64,000 bases of DNA from Jiangella muralis (lineage in GTDB: Bacteria; Actinomycetota; Actinomycetes; Jiangellales; Jiangellaceae): assembly GCF_001270745.1 (NCBI RefSeq), contig NZ_KQ434756.1, forward strand, positions 62,001 to 126,000, written 5' to 3'. Positions 1-8,613 of the stretch are shown here, one piece after another. The notes beneath the pieces were generated by a model. The model saw nothing but the letters and a program-made list of their open reading frames with translations, ran no database searches and had not been told where the DNA came from. Numbering within the stretch: the first letter of the stretch is position 1; each line of letters begins with the position of its first letter. Position numbers and translations under genes: made by a program.

Positions 1-187
1 CGGCACCACGCCCGAGTACGCCGGGCAGAGCTGGGACCACCTGTCGCGCAGCCAGTTCGCCTCGATCGACAAGGCCCGCCGGGCACTCGGCTACGCCCCG
101 CGGTACGCGCCGGAGGAGGCGGTCCGCGGGGCGGTCGAGTGGCTGGCGGGCCACGGCGAGCTCGACGTCGAGCTCAGCGCCGGATGA
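1..187 (+). CDS. NAD-dependent epimerase/dehydratase, C-terminal fragment
   Basis: The reading frame is open from base 2 to a TGA at 185-187 and its start lies outside the window. The 61 visible residues contain a stretch reading SIDKARRALGYAPRY followed by EEAVRGAVEWL, which is the usual C-terminal end of extended SDR sugar-nucleotide epimerases (a Lys/Ala/Arg-rich helix, LGY-P, then a terminal helix). The catalytic YxxxK and Rossmann motifs are outside the window, so substrate and exact reaction cannot be named. The last 14 bases overlap the convergent downstream gene tail. Confidence 0.7.
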   Translation, partial: GTTPEYAGQSWDHLSRSQFASIDKARRALGYAPRYAPEEAVRGAVEWLAGHGELDVELSAG

Positions 188-659
188 GGTAGGTCGCGAA
201 CAGCACCACCGACGCCGTCGAGCTGACCAGCCGGACGTGGTTCCAGGCGGTCCAGCGGGACAGGTAGCGCTCCCAGACCTCGGCCCCGGCGGCGCTGCCC
301 GGGTCGACGGCGGCGAGTTGGTCGTTGAGCGGGACGTTGAACGCCATCGTCACGACGAACGTGCCGACGAGGATGACGAGCGCCGCGGCCAGCAGCAGCC
401 CGGACGCCGGCCGGTCCAGCCGGAGGAACGTCGCGATCGTCAGGCCGAGCGAGAACAGCGCCGTCCCGCCGAAGGCCAGCCCGAACAGCGGGTTGAGGAT
501 GACGACGTTGATCTCCTGCATCGCGGCGACCGCCTCGGGAACCGGGCGGTTCGCCAGTGCGGGCATCAGCGCGACGGAGCAGAAGAACCACATCCCGGCC
601 ATGAGGGCGCTGCCGGTGATCGCGACGACGGTGGCGGTGGTCTCGAGGCGGTCCGACAT
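174..659 (-). CDS. DUF1772/anthrone-oxygenase-like integral membrane protein
   Basis: A 161-residue hydrophobic protein with about four membrane helices (near residues 10-30, 55-75, 85-105 and 140-158). It carries the family pattern MAFNVPLND in the third helix-loop and WTAWNHVR before the last helix, typical of the DUF1772 family, whose relatives include anthrone oxygenases and uncharacterised membrane proteins. The start at 659 is chosen over an upstream in-frame ATG because an AAAGGAGA ribosome site lies just before it. It is convergent with the epimerase fragment and on the same strand as the NmrA-type gene upstream (30-bp gap), so the two may be co-transcribed. Function is unknown; the family assignment is by recognition of the motifs. 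Confidence 0.75.
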   Translation of the reverse strand: MSDRLETTATVVAITGSALMAGMWFFCSVALMPALANRPVPEAVAAMQEINVVILNPLFGLAFGGTALFSLGLTIATFLRLDRPASGLLLAAALVILVGTFVVTMAFNVPLNDQLAAVDPGSAAGAEVWERYLSRWTAWNHVRLVSSTASVVLFATYLIRR

Positions 660-688
660 GGCCGGGTCTCCTTTGCGGTCTCGGTGTG

Positions 689-1510
689 TCAGGCGTTCCA
701 CACGCCGCGGGCGGCGGCGTCGCGGGCGTAGTCGGTGAAGTCCTTCGGCGCGCGGCCCAGGGCCCGCTGGACCCCGTCGCTCAGGTGCGAGTTGCGGCCG
801 TCGAGGACCTCACCGAACAGGTAGCCGATCAGCCAGGCGACCTCGGCCGGCAGGTCCGCGTCCGCCAGGGCGGCGGTGTAGGCCTCGTGCGGGACGGGGA
901 TGAAGGGGATCTCGCGCCCGGTGGCCTTCGCGATCTCGGTGACGGCCTCGGCGAACGTCAGCAGCCGCGGCCCGGTCAGCTCGTACACCTCGCCGACGTG
1001 GCCGTCCTCCGTCAGCGCCGCCACCGCGACGTCGGCGATGTCGTCGGCGTCGACGAACGGCTCCGGCACGTCGCCGGCCGGCAGCGCGACCTCACCGGCG
1101 AGGATCGGGTCGAGCAGGTAGCCCTCGTCGAAGTTCTGGTTGAACCAGGAGCAGCGGACGATCGTCCACTCCAGCCCGGACGCCTGCACGACCCGCTCGG
1201 TGGCCTCCGCCTCCTCCTCGCCGCGGCCGGACAGCAGCACCAGCCGCTGGACGCCGGCGTCGCGGGCGGCCTCGCTCAGTGCCTTGACCAGGTCGGCCGA
1301 TCCGGGGATGGCGATGTCGGGGTAGTAGGCGATGTAGACGCGGTCGATCCCGGCGAGCGCGGCCGGCCAGGTCGAGCGGTCGGTCCAGTCGAACGGGATC
1401 TCGGCCGACCGCGACCCGACGCGGATGTCGGCGCCGCGGGCCGTCATGCGCTCGATGATCCGGGCGCCGGTCTTGCCGGTGCCGCCGAGGACGAGGGTGG
1501 TGGCGTTCAT
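689..1510 (-). CDS. NmrA-like NAD(P)-binding oxidoreductase
   Basis: A 273-residue atypical SDR. The N-terminal LVLGGTGKTGARI is the glycine-rich dinucleotide-binding loop, followed by a short NmrA-type domain with the pattern VRCSWFNQNF and a C-terminal substrate lobe. Proteins of this group act as NAD(P)H-dependent quinone or azo reductases or as redox sensors; which applies here cannot be told. The start at 1510 has a GGGAG ribosome site about 8 nt upstream. It is transcribed divergently from an AraC-family regulator across 145 bp, a layout in which the regulator often controls the oxidoreductase. Confidence 0.85.
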   Translation of the reverse strand: MNATTLVLGGTGKTGARIIERMTARGADIRVGSRSAEIPFDWTDRSTWPAALAGIDRVYIAYYPDIAIPGSADLVKALSEAARDAGVQRLVLLSGRGEEEAEATERVVQASGLEWTIVRCSWFNQNFDEGYLLDPILAGEVALPAGDVPEPFVDADDIADVAVAALTEDGHVGEVYELTGPRLLTFAEAVTEIAKATGREIPFIPVPHEAYTAALADADLPAEVAWLIGYLFGEVLDGRNSHLSDGVQRALGRAPKDFTDYARDAAARGVWNA

Positions 1511-1655
1511 GGTGTGCTCCCGGTGTCGTTGGTGCTTGCTTGTCGTCCAGTGAAGCAGCACCGATCCGGCGGATCTATGACTGTGTAGCCGCCGTTCATG
1601 CTCGATCGTCCAGTAGCCCTGGATGTGCGGGCATGCGCAGGTGGATACTCGTGTC

Positions 1656-2666
1656 ATGACGACGACGCCGGACCACTGGGCGCCCACCGACCCGCTCGGT
1701 GAGGCACTGCACCAGATGCGCATGAACGGCGCGTTCTACTGCCGTTCCGAGTTGACCGCCCCGTGGGGCATGACGATGCCGGCGATGCCGGGCCACATCT
1801 GGTTCCACATCGTGACGTCGGGACCGGCGTGGCTGCAGACCGAGGCCGCGGCGCCGCGGCCGCTGCTCCCAGGCGAGCTGGCGCTGGTCCCGCACGGGCG
1901 CGGGCACCTGATCCTCGGCGCGCCCGGCGCGCCGGCGCCGAACGTCATGGACCTCGAGCGTGCGGCCGCCACCGATCGGTACGAGCTGATCCGCCATGGC
2001 GGCGGCGGCGACCCGACGACCTTGATCTGCGGCGCCGTCCGGTTCGACCACCCGGCCGCGCGCAAGCTCGTCGAGGCGCTGCCCGAGACCATCCACGTCG
2101 AGGTCGGCGGGTCGCCGCAGCAGGAGTGGATGCACAGCACGCTGCGGCTGATGGCGGCCGAGGCGCAGCACCTGCGGCCTGGCGGCGAGGAGGTGATCAC
2201 CCGGCTCGGCGACATCCTGGTGATCCAGGCGATCCGGGCCTGGCTCGAGACCGACCCGGCCGCCCGCACCGGCTGGCTCGGCGCCCTGCACGACGAGCAG
2301 ATCGGCCGGGCGATCTCACTGATCCACAAGCAGCCCGACCGCGACTGGTCGGTGGCCAGCCTCGCGGCCGAGCTGGCGATGTCGCGGTCGGCCTTCGCCG
2401 ACCGGTTCACCAAGGTGGTCGGCGAACCGGTCATGCAGTACCTGACGACATGGCGGATGAACCTCGCGCTGGACGCGCTGCGGTCCGAGCAGGCGACGGC
2501 CGCCCAGCTGGCGCGGCGGCTCGGCTACCGCTCCGAGGCCGCCTTCGCTCGCGCCTTCAAACGTGTCGTCGGCCTCCCGCCCGGCGCCGCCAAGCGCGGC
2601 GGCTTGCCCGTCGCCCCCAGCCCGACGACACCCGGCCATGAGGTTGGTCAGGTAGCCGCTGGGTGA
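1656..2666 (+). CDS. AraC-family transcriptional regulator with cupin sensor domain
   Basis: A 336-residue regulator. Residues roughly 20-190 form a cupin-type ligand domain (PWGMTMPAMPGHIWFHIVTSG, LLPGELALVPHG), as in the cupin_6 group of AraC proteins. The C-terminal 100 residues carry the double helix-turn-helix: WSVASLAAELAMSRSAFADRF then LARRLGYRSEAAFARAFKR. The start at 1656 is preferred to an upstream ATG at 1623 because it begins the conserved cupin region and has a -10-like GATACT 6 nt before it. It is divergent from the NmrA-type oxidoreductase gene, the likely target. The ligand is unknown. Confidence 0.88.
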   Translation: MTTTPDHWAPTDPLGEALHQMRMNGAFYCRSELTAPWGMTMPAMPGHIWFHIVTSGPAWLQTEAAAPRPLLPGELALVPHGRGHLILGAPGAPAPNVMDLERAAATDRYELIRHGGGGDPTTLICGAVRFDHPAARKLVEALPETIHVEVGGSPQQEWMHSTLRLMAAEAQHLRPGGEEVITRLGDILVIQAIRAWLETDPAARTGWLGALHDEQIGRAISLIHKQPDRDWSVASLAAELAMSRSAFADRFTKVVGEPVMQYLTTWRMNLALDALRSEQATAAQLARRLGYRSEAAFARAFKRVVGLPPGAAKRGGLPVAPSPTTPGHEVGQVAAG

Positions 2667-2727
2667 GTGACGTCCACCGGCCGTTCGAGCGTCGCCCTCC
2701 AGGGACCAGGTCACGGAAGCATCACGA

Positions 2728-2777
2728 TGTATCCAAGGCCTTGGATACAGGACACCTGATCCCTATCTTGTATCCAA
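2728..2777 (+). promoter_or_regulatory. Promoter and operator of the GntR gene
   Basis: A perfect 22-bp palindrome lies at 2728-2749 (TGTATCCAAGG followed by its complement). A third half-site, TGTATCCAA, lies at 2769-2777. A -35-like TTGGAT (2741-2746) and a -10-like TATCTT (2764-2769) are 17 bp apart, so the palindrome covers the -35 and the extra half-site covers the -10. The next start codon, at 2813, belongs to a GntR regulator. Autorepression, and repression of the operon downstream, is the natural reading, but it is inference. Confidence 0.7.
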
Positions 2778-2812
2778 CATCAAATGCGTGCGGGTGCGGC
2801 GAGAGGGCAGCG

Positions 2813-3589
2813 ATGACCGAGGCACAGCCGGAGTACGCAGGTGTTCCCGCCGCTCTCGCACGGCTGGCCACCCAGGTGTCGAGTGGTCGCCCGCTCGTCG
2901 GCACGATGGTCTACGAAGCACTGCGCGAGGCGATCGTCCTGGGCGTCTTCACGCCTGGCGAGCCGCTGCGCCAGGAGGCTCTCGCCGACGCGCTCGGCGT
3001 CTCGCGGGTGCCGGTGCGGTCGGCGTTGTTCCAGCTGGCGGCCGACGGCCTGGTCGAGCTGAACGACCGCAAGGGCGCCGTCGTCCGCACGCATTCCGCC
3101 GCTCAGGTGCGGGAGATCTACGGCATCCGGATGGTGCTCGAAGTGCACGCCCTGCGACTGTCGATGCGCACCATGACGCCAGCGCGCATCGAGCTGCTGC
3201 GGGCGCTCAGCGACGTCGCCGAGTCGAAGCGCTCGTCCGAGGTCGACGCGCGGCAGGCGTACTACGCCGAGTTGTTCGACGTCACGAACAATCCCGAGCT
3301 GGTCCGGCTGCTGGAGGAGCTCCGGCTCGAGCTGGGCCGGTACATCTTCGGCTGGCGACGCCAGCACCCGCACCGCAGCGCCCACAACGAGGTGCTCGAC
3401 GCCATGGCGGCCGGTGACGAGGACGCCGCGGTGGCCGCCGTGGAGGCGAACCTGCGGCACGTGCGAGACGGCATCGTCGCGATGATCGAGAAGGAGGAGA
3501 GTGCGGCCGCGGCAGCCGCGCTGGGCTCCCCCACGCTGCGGGAACGCCTCTTGGCCGCGGGATCGACGGTGCCGGCCGAACGACCGTGA
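2813..3589 (+). CDS. GntR-family (FCD/FadR-type) transcriptional regulator
   Basis: A 258-residue regulator. Residues about 28-95 form the winged helix (GEPLRQEALADALGVSRVPVRSAL, then a wing with GAVVRTHSA), followed by an all-helical FCD ligand-binding domain with the usual Arg/Asp/His-rich pattern (YGIRMVLEVHALRL, then the HRSAHNEVLDAM segment). The start at 2813 has a GAGAGG site 7 nt upstream. It is the first gene of a same-strand run with an ABC importer and a hydrolase, so it most likely senses the imported compound or a product of it. A palindromic operator overlaps its own promoter. Confidence 0.9.
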   Translation: MTEAQPEYAGVPAALARLATQVSSGRPLVGTMVYEALREAIVLGVFTPGEPLRQEALADALGVSRVPVRSALFQLAADGLVELNDRKGAVVRTHSAAQVREIYGIRMVLEVHALRLSMRTMTPARIELLRALSDVAESKRSSEVDARQAYYAELFDVTNNPELVRLLEELRLELGRYIFGWRRQHPHRSAHNEVLDAMAAGDEDAAVAAVEANLRHVRDGIVAMIEKEESAAAAAALGSPTLRERLLAAGSTVPAERP

Positions 3590-3634
3590 CGCGCACGGCC
3601 ATCCTGCGGGGCACCACAAGGAAAGGGCACCTCG

Positions 3635-4420
3635 ATGACGCATGCTCTGCTCGACCTTCGCGACGTCTGCGTGCGCTTCCCCGGAAGCGGCACCAACGTC
3701 CTGCAGGACATCAACCTGACCATCGACGACGGAGAGTTCGTCACCGTCGTCGGCCCGAGCGGTAGTGGCAAGACCACTCTCCTGCGGGTGATCCACGGCC
3801 TGCTTCCGGCCGCCGCCGGCACCGTGATCGCGAGCGGTCGCGAGGTCCGCAGGCCCACCCGGGAGCGCGGCTTCGTCTTCCAGTCCGACTCCCTGCTGCC
3901 GTGGCGTTCCGTACAGGACAACGTCGGCTACCCGCTCGAGCTCCAGGGCGTGCGCCGTGCCGCGGCGCGGCGACGGGCGGCGCCGCTGCTCGCGATGACC
4001 GGCCTCGCCGACGCGGCGGAGAAGTACCCGGCCCAGCTCTCCGGCGGTATGCGCCAGCGCGTCAACGTGGCCCGGGCGCTGGCGTCGGATCCCGAGATCC
4101 TCATGATGGACGAGCCGTTCGCGGCCCTCGACGCCCAGACGCGGGAGGTCCTGCAGGCGGAGTTGCTCTCCATCTGGCAGCAGCGACGCAAGACCGTCGT
4201 CTTCGTCACCCATCAGCTCGACGAAGCCGTGTACCTGGCCGACAAGGTGGTGGTTCTCTCCGCCAATCCCGGCCAGGTGCGCGAGATCGTCCCCGTCCAC
4301 TTGCCGCGTCCGCGGAGCCTGGACGTGAAGCACACGCTCGAGTTCACGCAGATCGTCGACTCGATCTGGCAACTCATCAAGGACGAGGTGCTGCTCGGCC
4401 AGCGCGTCCACGACGCATGA
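3635..4420 (+). CDS. ABC importer ATP-binding protein (nitrate/sulfonate/taurine type)
   Basis: A 261-residue ATPase with Walker A GPSGSGKTT at residues 40-48, Q-loop near 83, signature LSGGMRQRV at 135-143, Walker B ILMMDEP at 155-161 and the switch histidine in FVTHQ near 195. The VFQSDSLLPWRSV and PVHLPRPRSLD segments are those of SsuB/TauB-like ATPases, which power import of small organic anions. It is preceded by an AAGGAAAGGG ribosome site and followed by the binding protein and two permeases on the same strand. The substrate is not shown by the sequence. Confidence 0.92.
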   Translation: MTHALLDLRDVCVRFPGSGTNVLQDINLTIDDGEFVTVVGPSGSGKTTLLRVIHGLLPAAAGTVIASGREVRRPTRERGFVFQSDSLLPWRSVQDNVGYPLELQGVRRAAARRRAAPLLAMTGLADAAEKYPAQLSGGMRQRVNVARALASDPEILMMDEPFAALDAQTREVLQAELLSIWQQRRKTVVFVTHQLDEAVYLADKVVVLSANPGQVREIVPVHLPRPRSLDVKHTLEFTQIVDSIWQLIKDEVLLGQRVHDA

Positions 4421-4457
4421 GCCGGCCCTCCCCACGACCGCCCTTCGGAAGGACATC

Positions 4458-5471
4458 ATGAAGCGCATCTCTGCCCGCCGCCGGTGGGCGGCACCGGCGC
4501 TCGCCGCCGCCGTTCTCCTGACCACCGCCTGCGGCGACGACAGCACCAGCGCGGGCGACACCGCCACCAGCGAGGACAAGGGCTCGCTCACGATCGCCTT
4601 CTCCAACGCGGTCCCGCAGGTGGAGAAGGTGCCGACGATCCTCGCCGCCGAGCAGCTCGAGGAGGAGGGCTACGAGGTCGAGCTGGTCTGGCTCCAGTCG
4701 TCCGAGGATCCGGTGCAGGCCGTGGTCCGTGGCGACGCCCAGATCGGCACGGCGAACACCAGCACGATCTTCGGCGCGACGGCGCAAGGCGCCCCGGTCA
4801 AGGCGATCGCGGCGCAGAACAAGCCGGCGTACGCGATGGTGGTCCCCGTCGGCGTGACCTCGCCGGAAGGTCTCGACGGGCTGAAGGTCGGCATCCACGC
4901 GCAGGTGTCGTCGACGGCGCTCTATACGAACCTCCTGCTCAAGGACCATCCGGAGGTGAAGCCGAACACGCTGGTCGTCCCCGGCTCGGCCAACCGCATC
5001 CAGGCCCTGATCGCCGGCGAGCTGGACGCCTCGGTGGTGCAGCTGTCCGACCTCCAGGTGCTGGAGGAGAAGGCGCCTGGCAAGTTCCACGTGCTGCTCG
5101 ACTATGCGGCCGAGATGGGCGACATCATCGACAGCGCGATCTTCACCAGCGACAGCTTCCTTGACGAGAACCCCGAAGCGGTTCAGGACTTCCTCGACGC
5201 GCTGCTGACGCAACAGCAGCGGATCAAGGACGACCCGCAGGTGCTCGTCGACGGCATCGTCGCGAACGTCCCGGACGTGACCGAGGAGCAGGCGAAGGGG
5301 TTCGCCGACACGTACCTGAGCTCGAACGTCTGGCCCGAGGACGGCAACTTCACCGACGACAGCATCGCCACGACGCTCGACGCCATCAAGCAGTACGGCG
5401 GCCTCGACGGCGAGCCGACCGCAGACCTCTGCTGCACCAGCGAACCGCTGAACGAGGTTCTGGGCCAGTGA
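4458..5471 (+). CDS. ABC importer substrate-binding lipoprotein (NMT1/SsuA-like)
   Basis: A 337-residue exported lipoprotein. The N-terminus is MKRISARRRW followed by a hydrophobic stretch and a lipobox LLTTAC, which places the lipidated Cys near residue 25. The mature part has the two-lobe NMT1/SsuA pattern: an initial beta-strand, VVRGDAQIGTANTSTIF, then VGIHAQVSSTALYTNLLL and a late PEAVQDFLDALL helix. The family binds sulfonates, nitrate, pyrimidine precursors and other small molecules. It is co-linear with the ATPase and overlaps the next permease by four bases (GTGA). Its likely partner set is the two permeases that follow. Confidence 0.9.
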   Translation: MKRISARRRWAAPALAAAVLLTTACGDDSTSAGDTATSEDKGSLTIAFSNAVPQVEKVPTILAAEQLEEEGYEVELVWLQSSEDPVQAVVRGDAQIGTANTSTIFGATAQGAPVKAIAAQNKPAYAMVVPVGVTSPEGLDGLKVGIHAQVSSTALYTNLLLKDHPEVKPNTLVVPGSANRIQALIAGELDASVVQLSDLQVLEEKAPGKFHVLLDYAAEMGDIIDSAIFTSDSFLDENPEAVQDFLDALLTQQQRIKDDPQVLVDGIVANVPDVTEEQAKGFADTYLSSNVWPEDGNFTDDSIATTLDAIKQYGGLDGEPTADLCCTSEPLNEVLGQ

Positions 5472-6334
5472 CGGCTGACCCCTCCGTTCAGGCGGCGGGC
5501 GTCGCTTCGGCCCGGGCGGTGGTCCCGGGCCGGAGCAGTCCCGCGCCCGGAGCCGCCAGCCGGCGGAAGCGGAAAGCCGCCGTGTGGGGCGTCCGGCTGG
5601 CGTTCGTCGCGGCTGTGCTCGGGGTATGGCAGTGGCTCGGCATCCGGGACGGCGGGATCTTCATCGCCACGTTCACCGACACCGCGGCCGCGCTGCTCGA
5701 CCTCGCCGGCAACGGGTCGCTGTGGCCCGCCGTGTGGGCGAGCAATCAGTCGTTGCTACTGGGCTTCCCGCTGGCGACCGTGCTCGGTCTTGCCGTCGGC
5801 TTCCTGCTGGGCCGTCACCGCACGGTGGACCGCGCCACCGGCTACTGGCTCGACATCGCCTTGGTGATCCCGATGGTCGCCATGGTCCCGGTCATCATCG
5901 TCGCACTGGGCCTGACCCTCAGCGCGCGCGTGGTCGTGGTGTTCCTGTTCACCTTCCCAGTGGTCGCGCTCAACGCGCGCGCGGCGGTGCGCGTGCCGTT
6001 GGCGCAGCTGGAGGAGATGGCCCGCTCCTTCGAGGCGTCGCCGGCTCAGGTGTGGCGGACGGTCATCCTCCCCGGCGCGGCGGCGCCGCTGTTCACCGGG
6101 ACGCGGATCGCGCTGTCGCGGGCGATCTCGGGGATGATCGTCATCGAGCTCACGCTGATCCCCGCCGGACTGGGCGGAGCGATCATCAACTACACGTCGC
6201 AGTTCTCCGCGGCCAACCTCTACGCGATGACGCTCGCCGTCGTGCTGGAAGGGCTCGTCCTGGTCGGCCTGGCGACCTGGGCCGAGCGGGCCGTGATCCG
6301 CCGGCTCAAGGGGGTGTCGCGTGGCCAGTCCTGA
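5468..6334 (+). CDS. ABC importer permease (SsuC-like), first
   Basis: A 288-residue membrane protein with a long basic N-terminal tail (about residues 1-42), about six helices and a BPD_transp_1 core. The cytoplasmic coupling loop reads EEMARSFEASPAQVWRTVILPGA, a clear EAA-type motif. It starts with GTG inside the stop codon of the binding-protein gene and overlaps the second permease by 14 bases, so translational coupling is expected. Two different permeases imply a heterodimeric channel. Confidence 0.9.
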   Translation: MTADPSVQAAGVASARAVVPGRSSPAPGAASRRKRKAAVWGVRLAFVAAVLGVWQWLGIRDGGIFIATFTDTAAALLDLAGNGSLWPAVWASNQSLLLGFPLATVLGLAVGFLLGRHRTVDRATGYWLDIALVIPMVAMVPVIIVALGLTLSARVVVVFLFTFPVVALNARAAVRVPLAQLEEMARSFEASPAQVWRTVILPGAAAPLFTGTRIALSRAISGMIVIELTLIPAGLGGAIINYTSQFSAANLYAMTLAVVLEGLVLVGLATWAERAVIRRLKGVSRGQS

Positions 6335-7112
6335 CCTCGTTCCCGGCTCCGGCGGAACGAACACCGTGGCCAGGTGGGGTGCTCTGGCGTCCCCGGTCCT
6401 CGTCTTCGTGGCCGCGCTGTGCGCCTGGCAACTCGTCGCCGTCACGGCCCGGCCCGGATGGCTGCCGCCGCTCGAGGCGGTGTGGGGCGAGCTGCGGGAA
6501 CTCCTCGCCGACGGCTCGGTCGCCGAGGCCGGCGTGTCGACGCTGCGCACCCTGGCGATCGGGCTGGCGGTCACCATGCTGCTCGCTGCCGTCCTCGCCG
6601 CCGCGCTCGGGCTGAACGACCTCATCGACGAGGCGCTCACGACGGTGCTCGGCGGGCTCATGGCGGTCCCGAGCGTCGCTCTCATCCCGATCTTCATCTT
6701 CGTCTGGGGACTCAGCGAGACCTCGGTCGTCGTGACGGTCGTGTCGTTCGCGCTGCTGCCGCTGACGCTGCAGTGGGCCACCGCGTTGCGCGAGGTGCCC
6801 CGTCATCTCGTCGAGATGTCGCAGAGCTTCGAGGCGAACCGGCTCCAGCTCGCCCGGTGGGTGTACCTGCCCTCGGTGGCGCCGCTGCTCCTGACCGGCC
6901 TGCGGGTGGCCGTCGTCCAGGCAATCAAGGGCGTGATCAGCGCGGAAGTGATCATCGGCACGATCGGCATCGGCCGCCTGCTCACCCTCGAGTCCTCCAC
7001 CTTCGACATCGCCGGCGTCTGGGCGGTCATCGTCCTGATCATCGTCGCCTCGCTGGTGTCCTACGCCGTGCTGACCTGGCTGGAGACCCGGGCGAGCCGC
7101 TGGGCGGACTGA
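6321..7112 (+). CDS. ABC importer permease (SsuC-like), second
   Basis: A 263-residue membrane protein with about six helices and the EAA-type loop VEMSQSFEANRLQLARWVYLPS. GTG is the start and lies inside the end of the first permease gene. It is related to, but clearly different from, the first permease, so the pair probably forms a heterodimer with the ATPase at 3635. The stop is followed by a 72-bp gap before the hydrolase gene, which has its own GGAGGG ribosome site. Confidence 0.9.
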   Translation: MASPDLVPGSGGTNTVARWGALASPVLVFVAALCAWQLVAVTARPGWLPPLEAVWGELRELLADGSVAEAGVSTLRTLAIGLAVTMLLAAVLAAALGLNDLIDEALTTVLGGLMAVPSVALIPIFIFVWGLSETSVVVTVVSFALLPLTLQWATALREVPRHLVEMSQSFEANRLQLARWVYLPSVAPLLLTGLRVAVVQAIKGVISAEVIIGTIGIGRLLTLESSTFDIAGVWAVIVLIIVASLVSYAVLTWLETRASRWAD

Positions 7113-7184
7113 ACGGCGGCTCGGCACCCGGAACCCGGATCACGGAGCCTGATCGCTCCTGCTCGAACACGGAGGGCAACACAC

Positions 7185-8084
7185 ATGCAGTCGGATCGGC
7201 AGCGGTGGGACGTCGGCGGCCTCGCCACGTGCGTGTACGACACCGGCCCGGCCGAAGGGCGGCCGACGATCGTCATGGTGCACGGCGGCGACCCGCGCTC
7301 ACTCGCCAGCGCCTTGGACTGGAGCTCCATCTGGTCCGCGGAGACGCTGGGTGCCCGGCTGGTCGCCTACGACAAGCCGGGGCAGGGCCGCTCGTACGCA
7401 CCGGACCTCCCCGACCGGGCGATGGGCGCGGCCGGACTCTGCGACCACCTCGATGCCGTCGTGGATCGCGTCGGTCCGGGTCCGGTCGTGCTGATGGGCC
7501 ATTCGCGCGGAGCGCTGCCCGTGGCCGAGGTGGCACTGCGCCGCCCGGACCGCATCGCCGGTCTCGTCCTGGTGTCGTCGAACACCCTGGCTCCGCCGTC
7601 ACCGGAGACGCCCGCGGACTTCTACCCCAACGCGTACGCGAATCCGCCGGCGCGGCCCACGATCGAGTTCGTGCGGCGGGAGCCCGAGCTGAACTCCCAC
7701 CTCACCGGACACGTCGACGAGCTGGTCCCCGGCCGCCTCGCCGCCGCGTCCGAGAACGGCTGGTGGTCCGACCTCGACCGTCGTACACGGGTCTACGACA
7801 CGATCGTGAAGCAGGAGCTGGAAAACCTGCGGACGCGGGTGCTCGCCGAGATCGAGCGGCGCGGTTTCGACCTGCCGGTCCTGCAGATCTGGGGACAGAA
7901 CGACGTCTCGGCGCCGGTGTCGCTCGCCCACGCCCTGTTCCGGACCATCGCCGCCCGGACAGCGGACTGCGCTTCGGTGGTGGTCAACCGCACGGCGCAC
8001 TACGTCTATCGGGAGCACCCGAGCCGGTTCCTCGCCGTGCTGCGGACGTTCGTCCAGGAGTTGACGCCACGGGTCAGGGCGTGA
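7185..8084 (+). CDS. Alpha/beta-hydrolase
   Basis: A 299-residue alpha/beta-hydrolase fold protein without a signal peptide. It has the oxyanion motif VMVHGGD near residue 31, the nucleophile elbow GHSRGA with Ser107, an acid in IWGQND (Asp240) and a catalytic histidine in NRTAHYVY (His272). The family hydrolyses esters, amides, lactones or C-C bonds. The position as last gene of the ABC operon suggests that it acts on the imported substrate inside the cell. A GGAGGG site precedes the ATG by 8 nt. The end overlaps the convergent RibD-type gene by 11 bases. Confidence 0.88.
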   Translation: MQSDRQRWDVGGLATCVYDTGPAEGRPTIVMVHGGDPRSLASALDWSSIWSAETLGARLVAYDKPGQGRSYAPDLPDRAMGAAGLCDHLDAVVDRVGPGPVVLMGHSRGALPVAEVALRRPDRIAGLVLVSSNTLAPPSPETPADFYPNAYANPPARPTIEFVRREPELNSHLTGHVDELVPGRLAAASENGWWSDLDRRTRVYDTIVKQELENLRTRVLAEIERRGFDLPVLQIWGQNDVSAPVSLAHALFRTIAARTADCASVVVNRTAHYVYREHPSRFLAVLRTFVQELTPRVRA

Positions 8085-8613
8085 GCACCCGGTAGCGCAG
8101 CACCGTCCCGGTGGCCTCGACGAGCTCGAGGTCGACGCGTTCGCGGCCGGGCCCGCCGTAGAGCCGGACGCCGTCACCGAGGAGCAGCGGCGCGACGTGC
8201 ACCAGCAGCTCGTCGACCAGCCCGGCCTCCACACACTGGAGGACGACGTCGGCGCCGAGGACCAGCAGGTCACCGTCGCCGGCGGCGGCGCGGGCGGTCG
8301 CCACGGCGGCGTGGATGTCGCCGGACAGGAACGTCGGCGACCCGGCCGGCAGCGGCTCGGCCGGCGGGTGCGTCGTCAGCACGAACTCCGGGCCGGACCA
8401 CGCGCCCTCGAACGCCTCGCCGCTGCCCTTGCCGACGTCGCGTTGCCCGACGTCGTAGGTGTGCCGGCCGCTGAGGATGGCGCCGACCCGCGGCACGACA
8501 TCGGACGAGGACTCCGGCGGCGCCGGCTGCTCGAACACCCAGTCCATGTCGTGCTCCGGCCCGGCGATGAAACCGTCGACCGACATCGTCACGTGCCACA
8601 ACACCCTGCTCAT
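8074..8613 (-). CDS. RibD C-terminal/dihydrofolate-reductase-like protein
   Basis: A 179-residue member of the RibD_C family. It begins VLWHVTMSVDGFIAGPEHDMDWVF, the standard first strand and loop, followed by GAILSGRHTYD and, towards the C-terminus, the VLGADVVLQCVEAGLVDELLVHV segment. These proteins use NADPH to reduce unknown substrates; true DHFR or riboflavin activity is not implied. No ribosome site is visible. Instead a TAGGTT box lies 6 nt before the ATG, which suggests leaderless transcription from inside a long palindrome. Confidence 0.88.
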   Translation of the reverse strand: MSRVLWHVTMSVDGFIAGPEHDMDWVFEQPAPPESSSDVVPRVGAILSGRHTYDVGQRDVGKGSGEAFEGAWSGPEFVLTTHPPAEPLPAGSPTFLSGDIHAAVATARAAAGDGDLLVLGADVVLQCVEAGLVDELLVHVAPLLLGDGVRLYGGPGRERVDLELVEATGTVLRYRVLTP

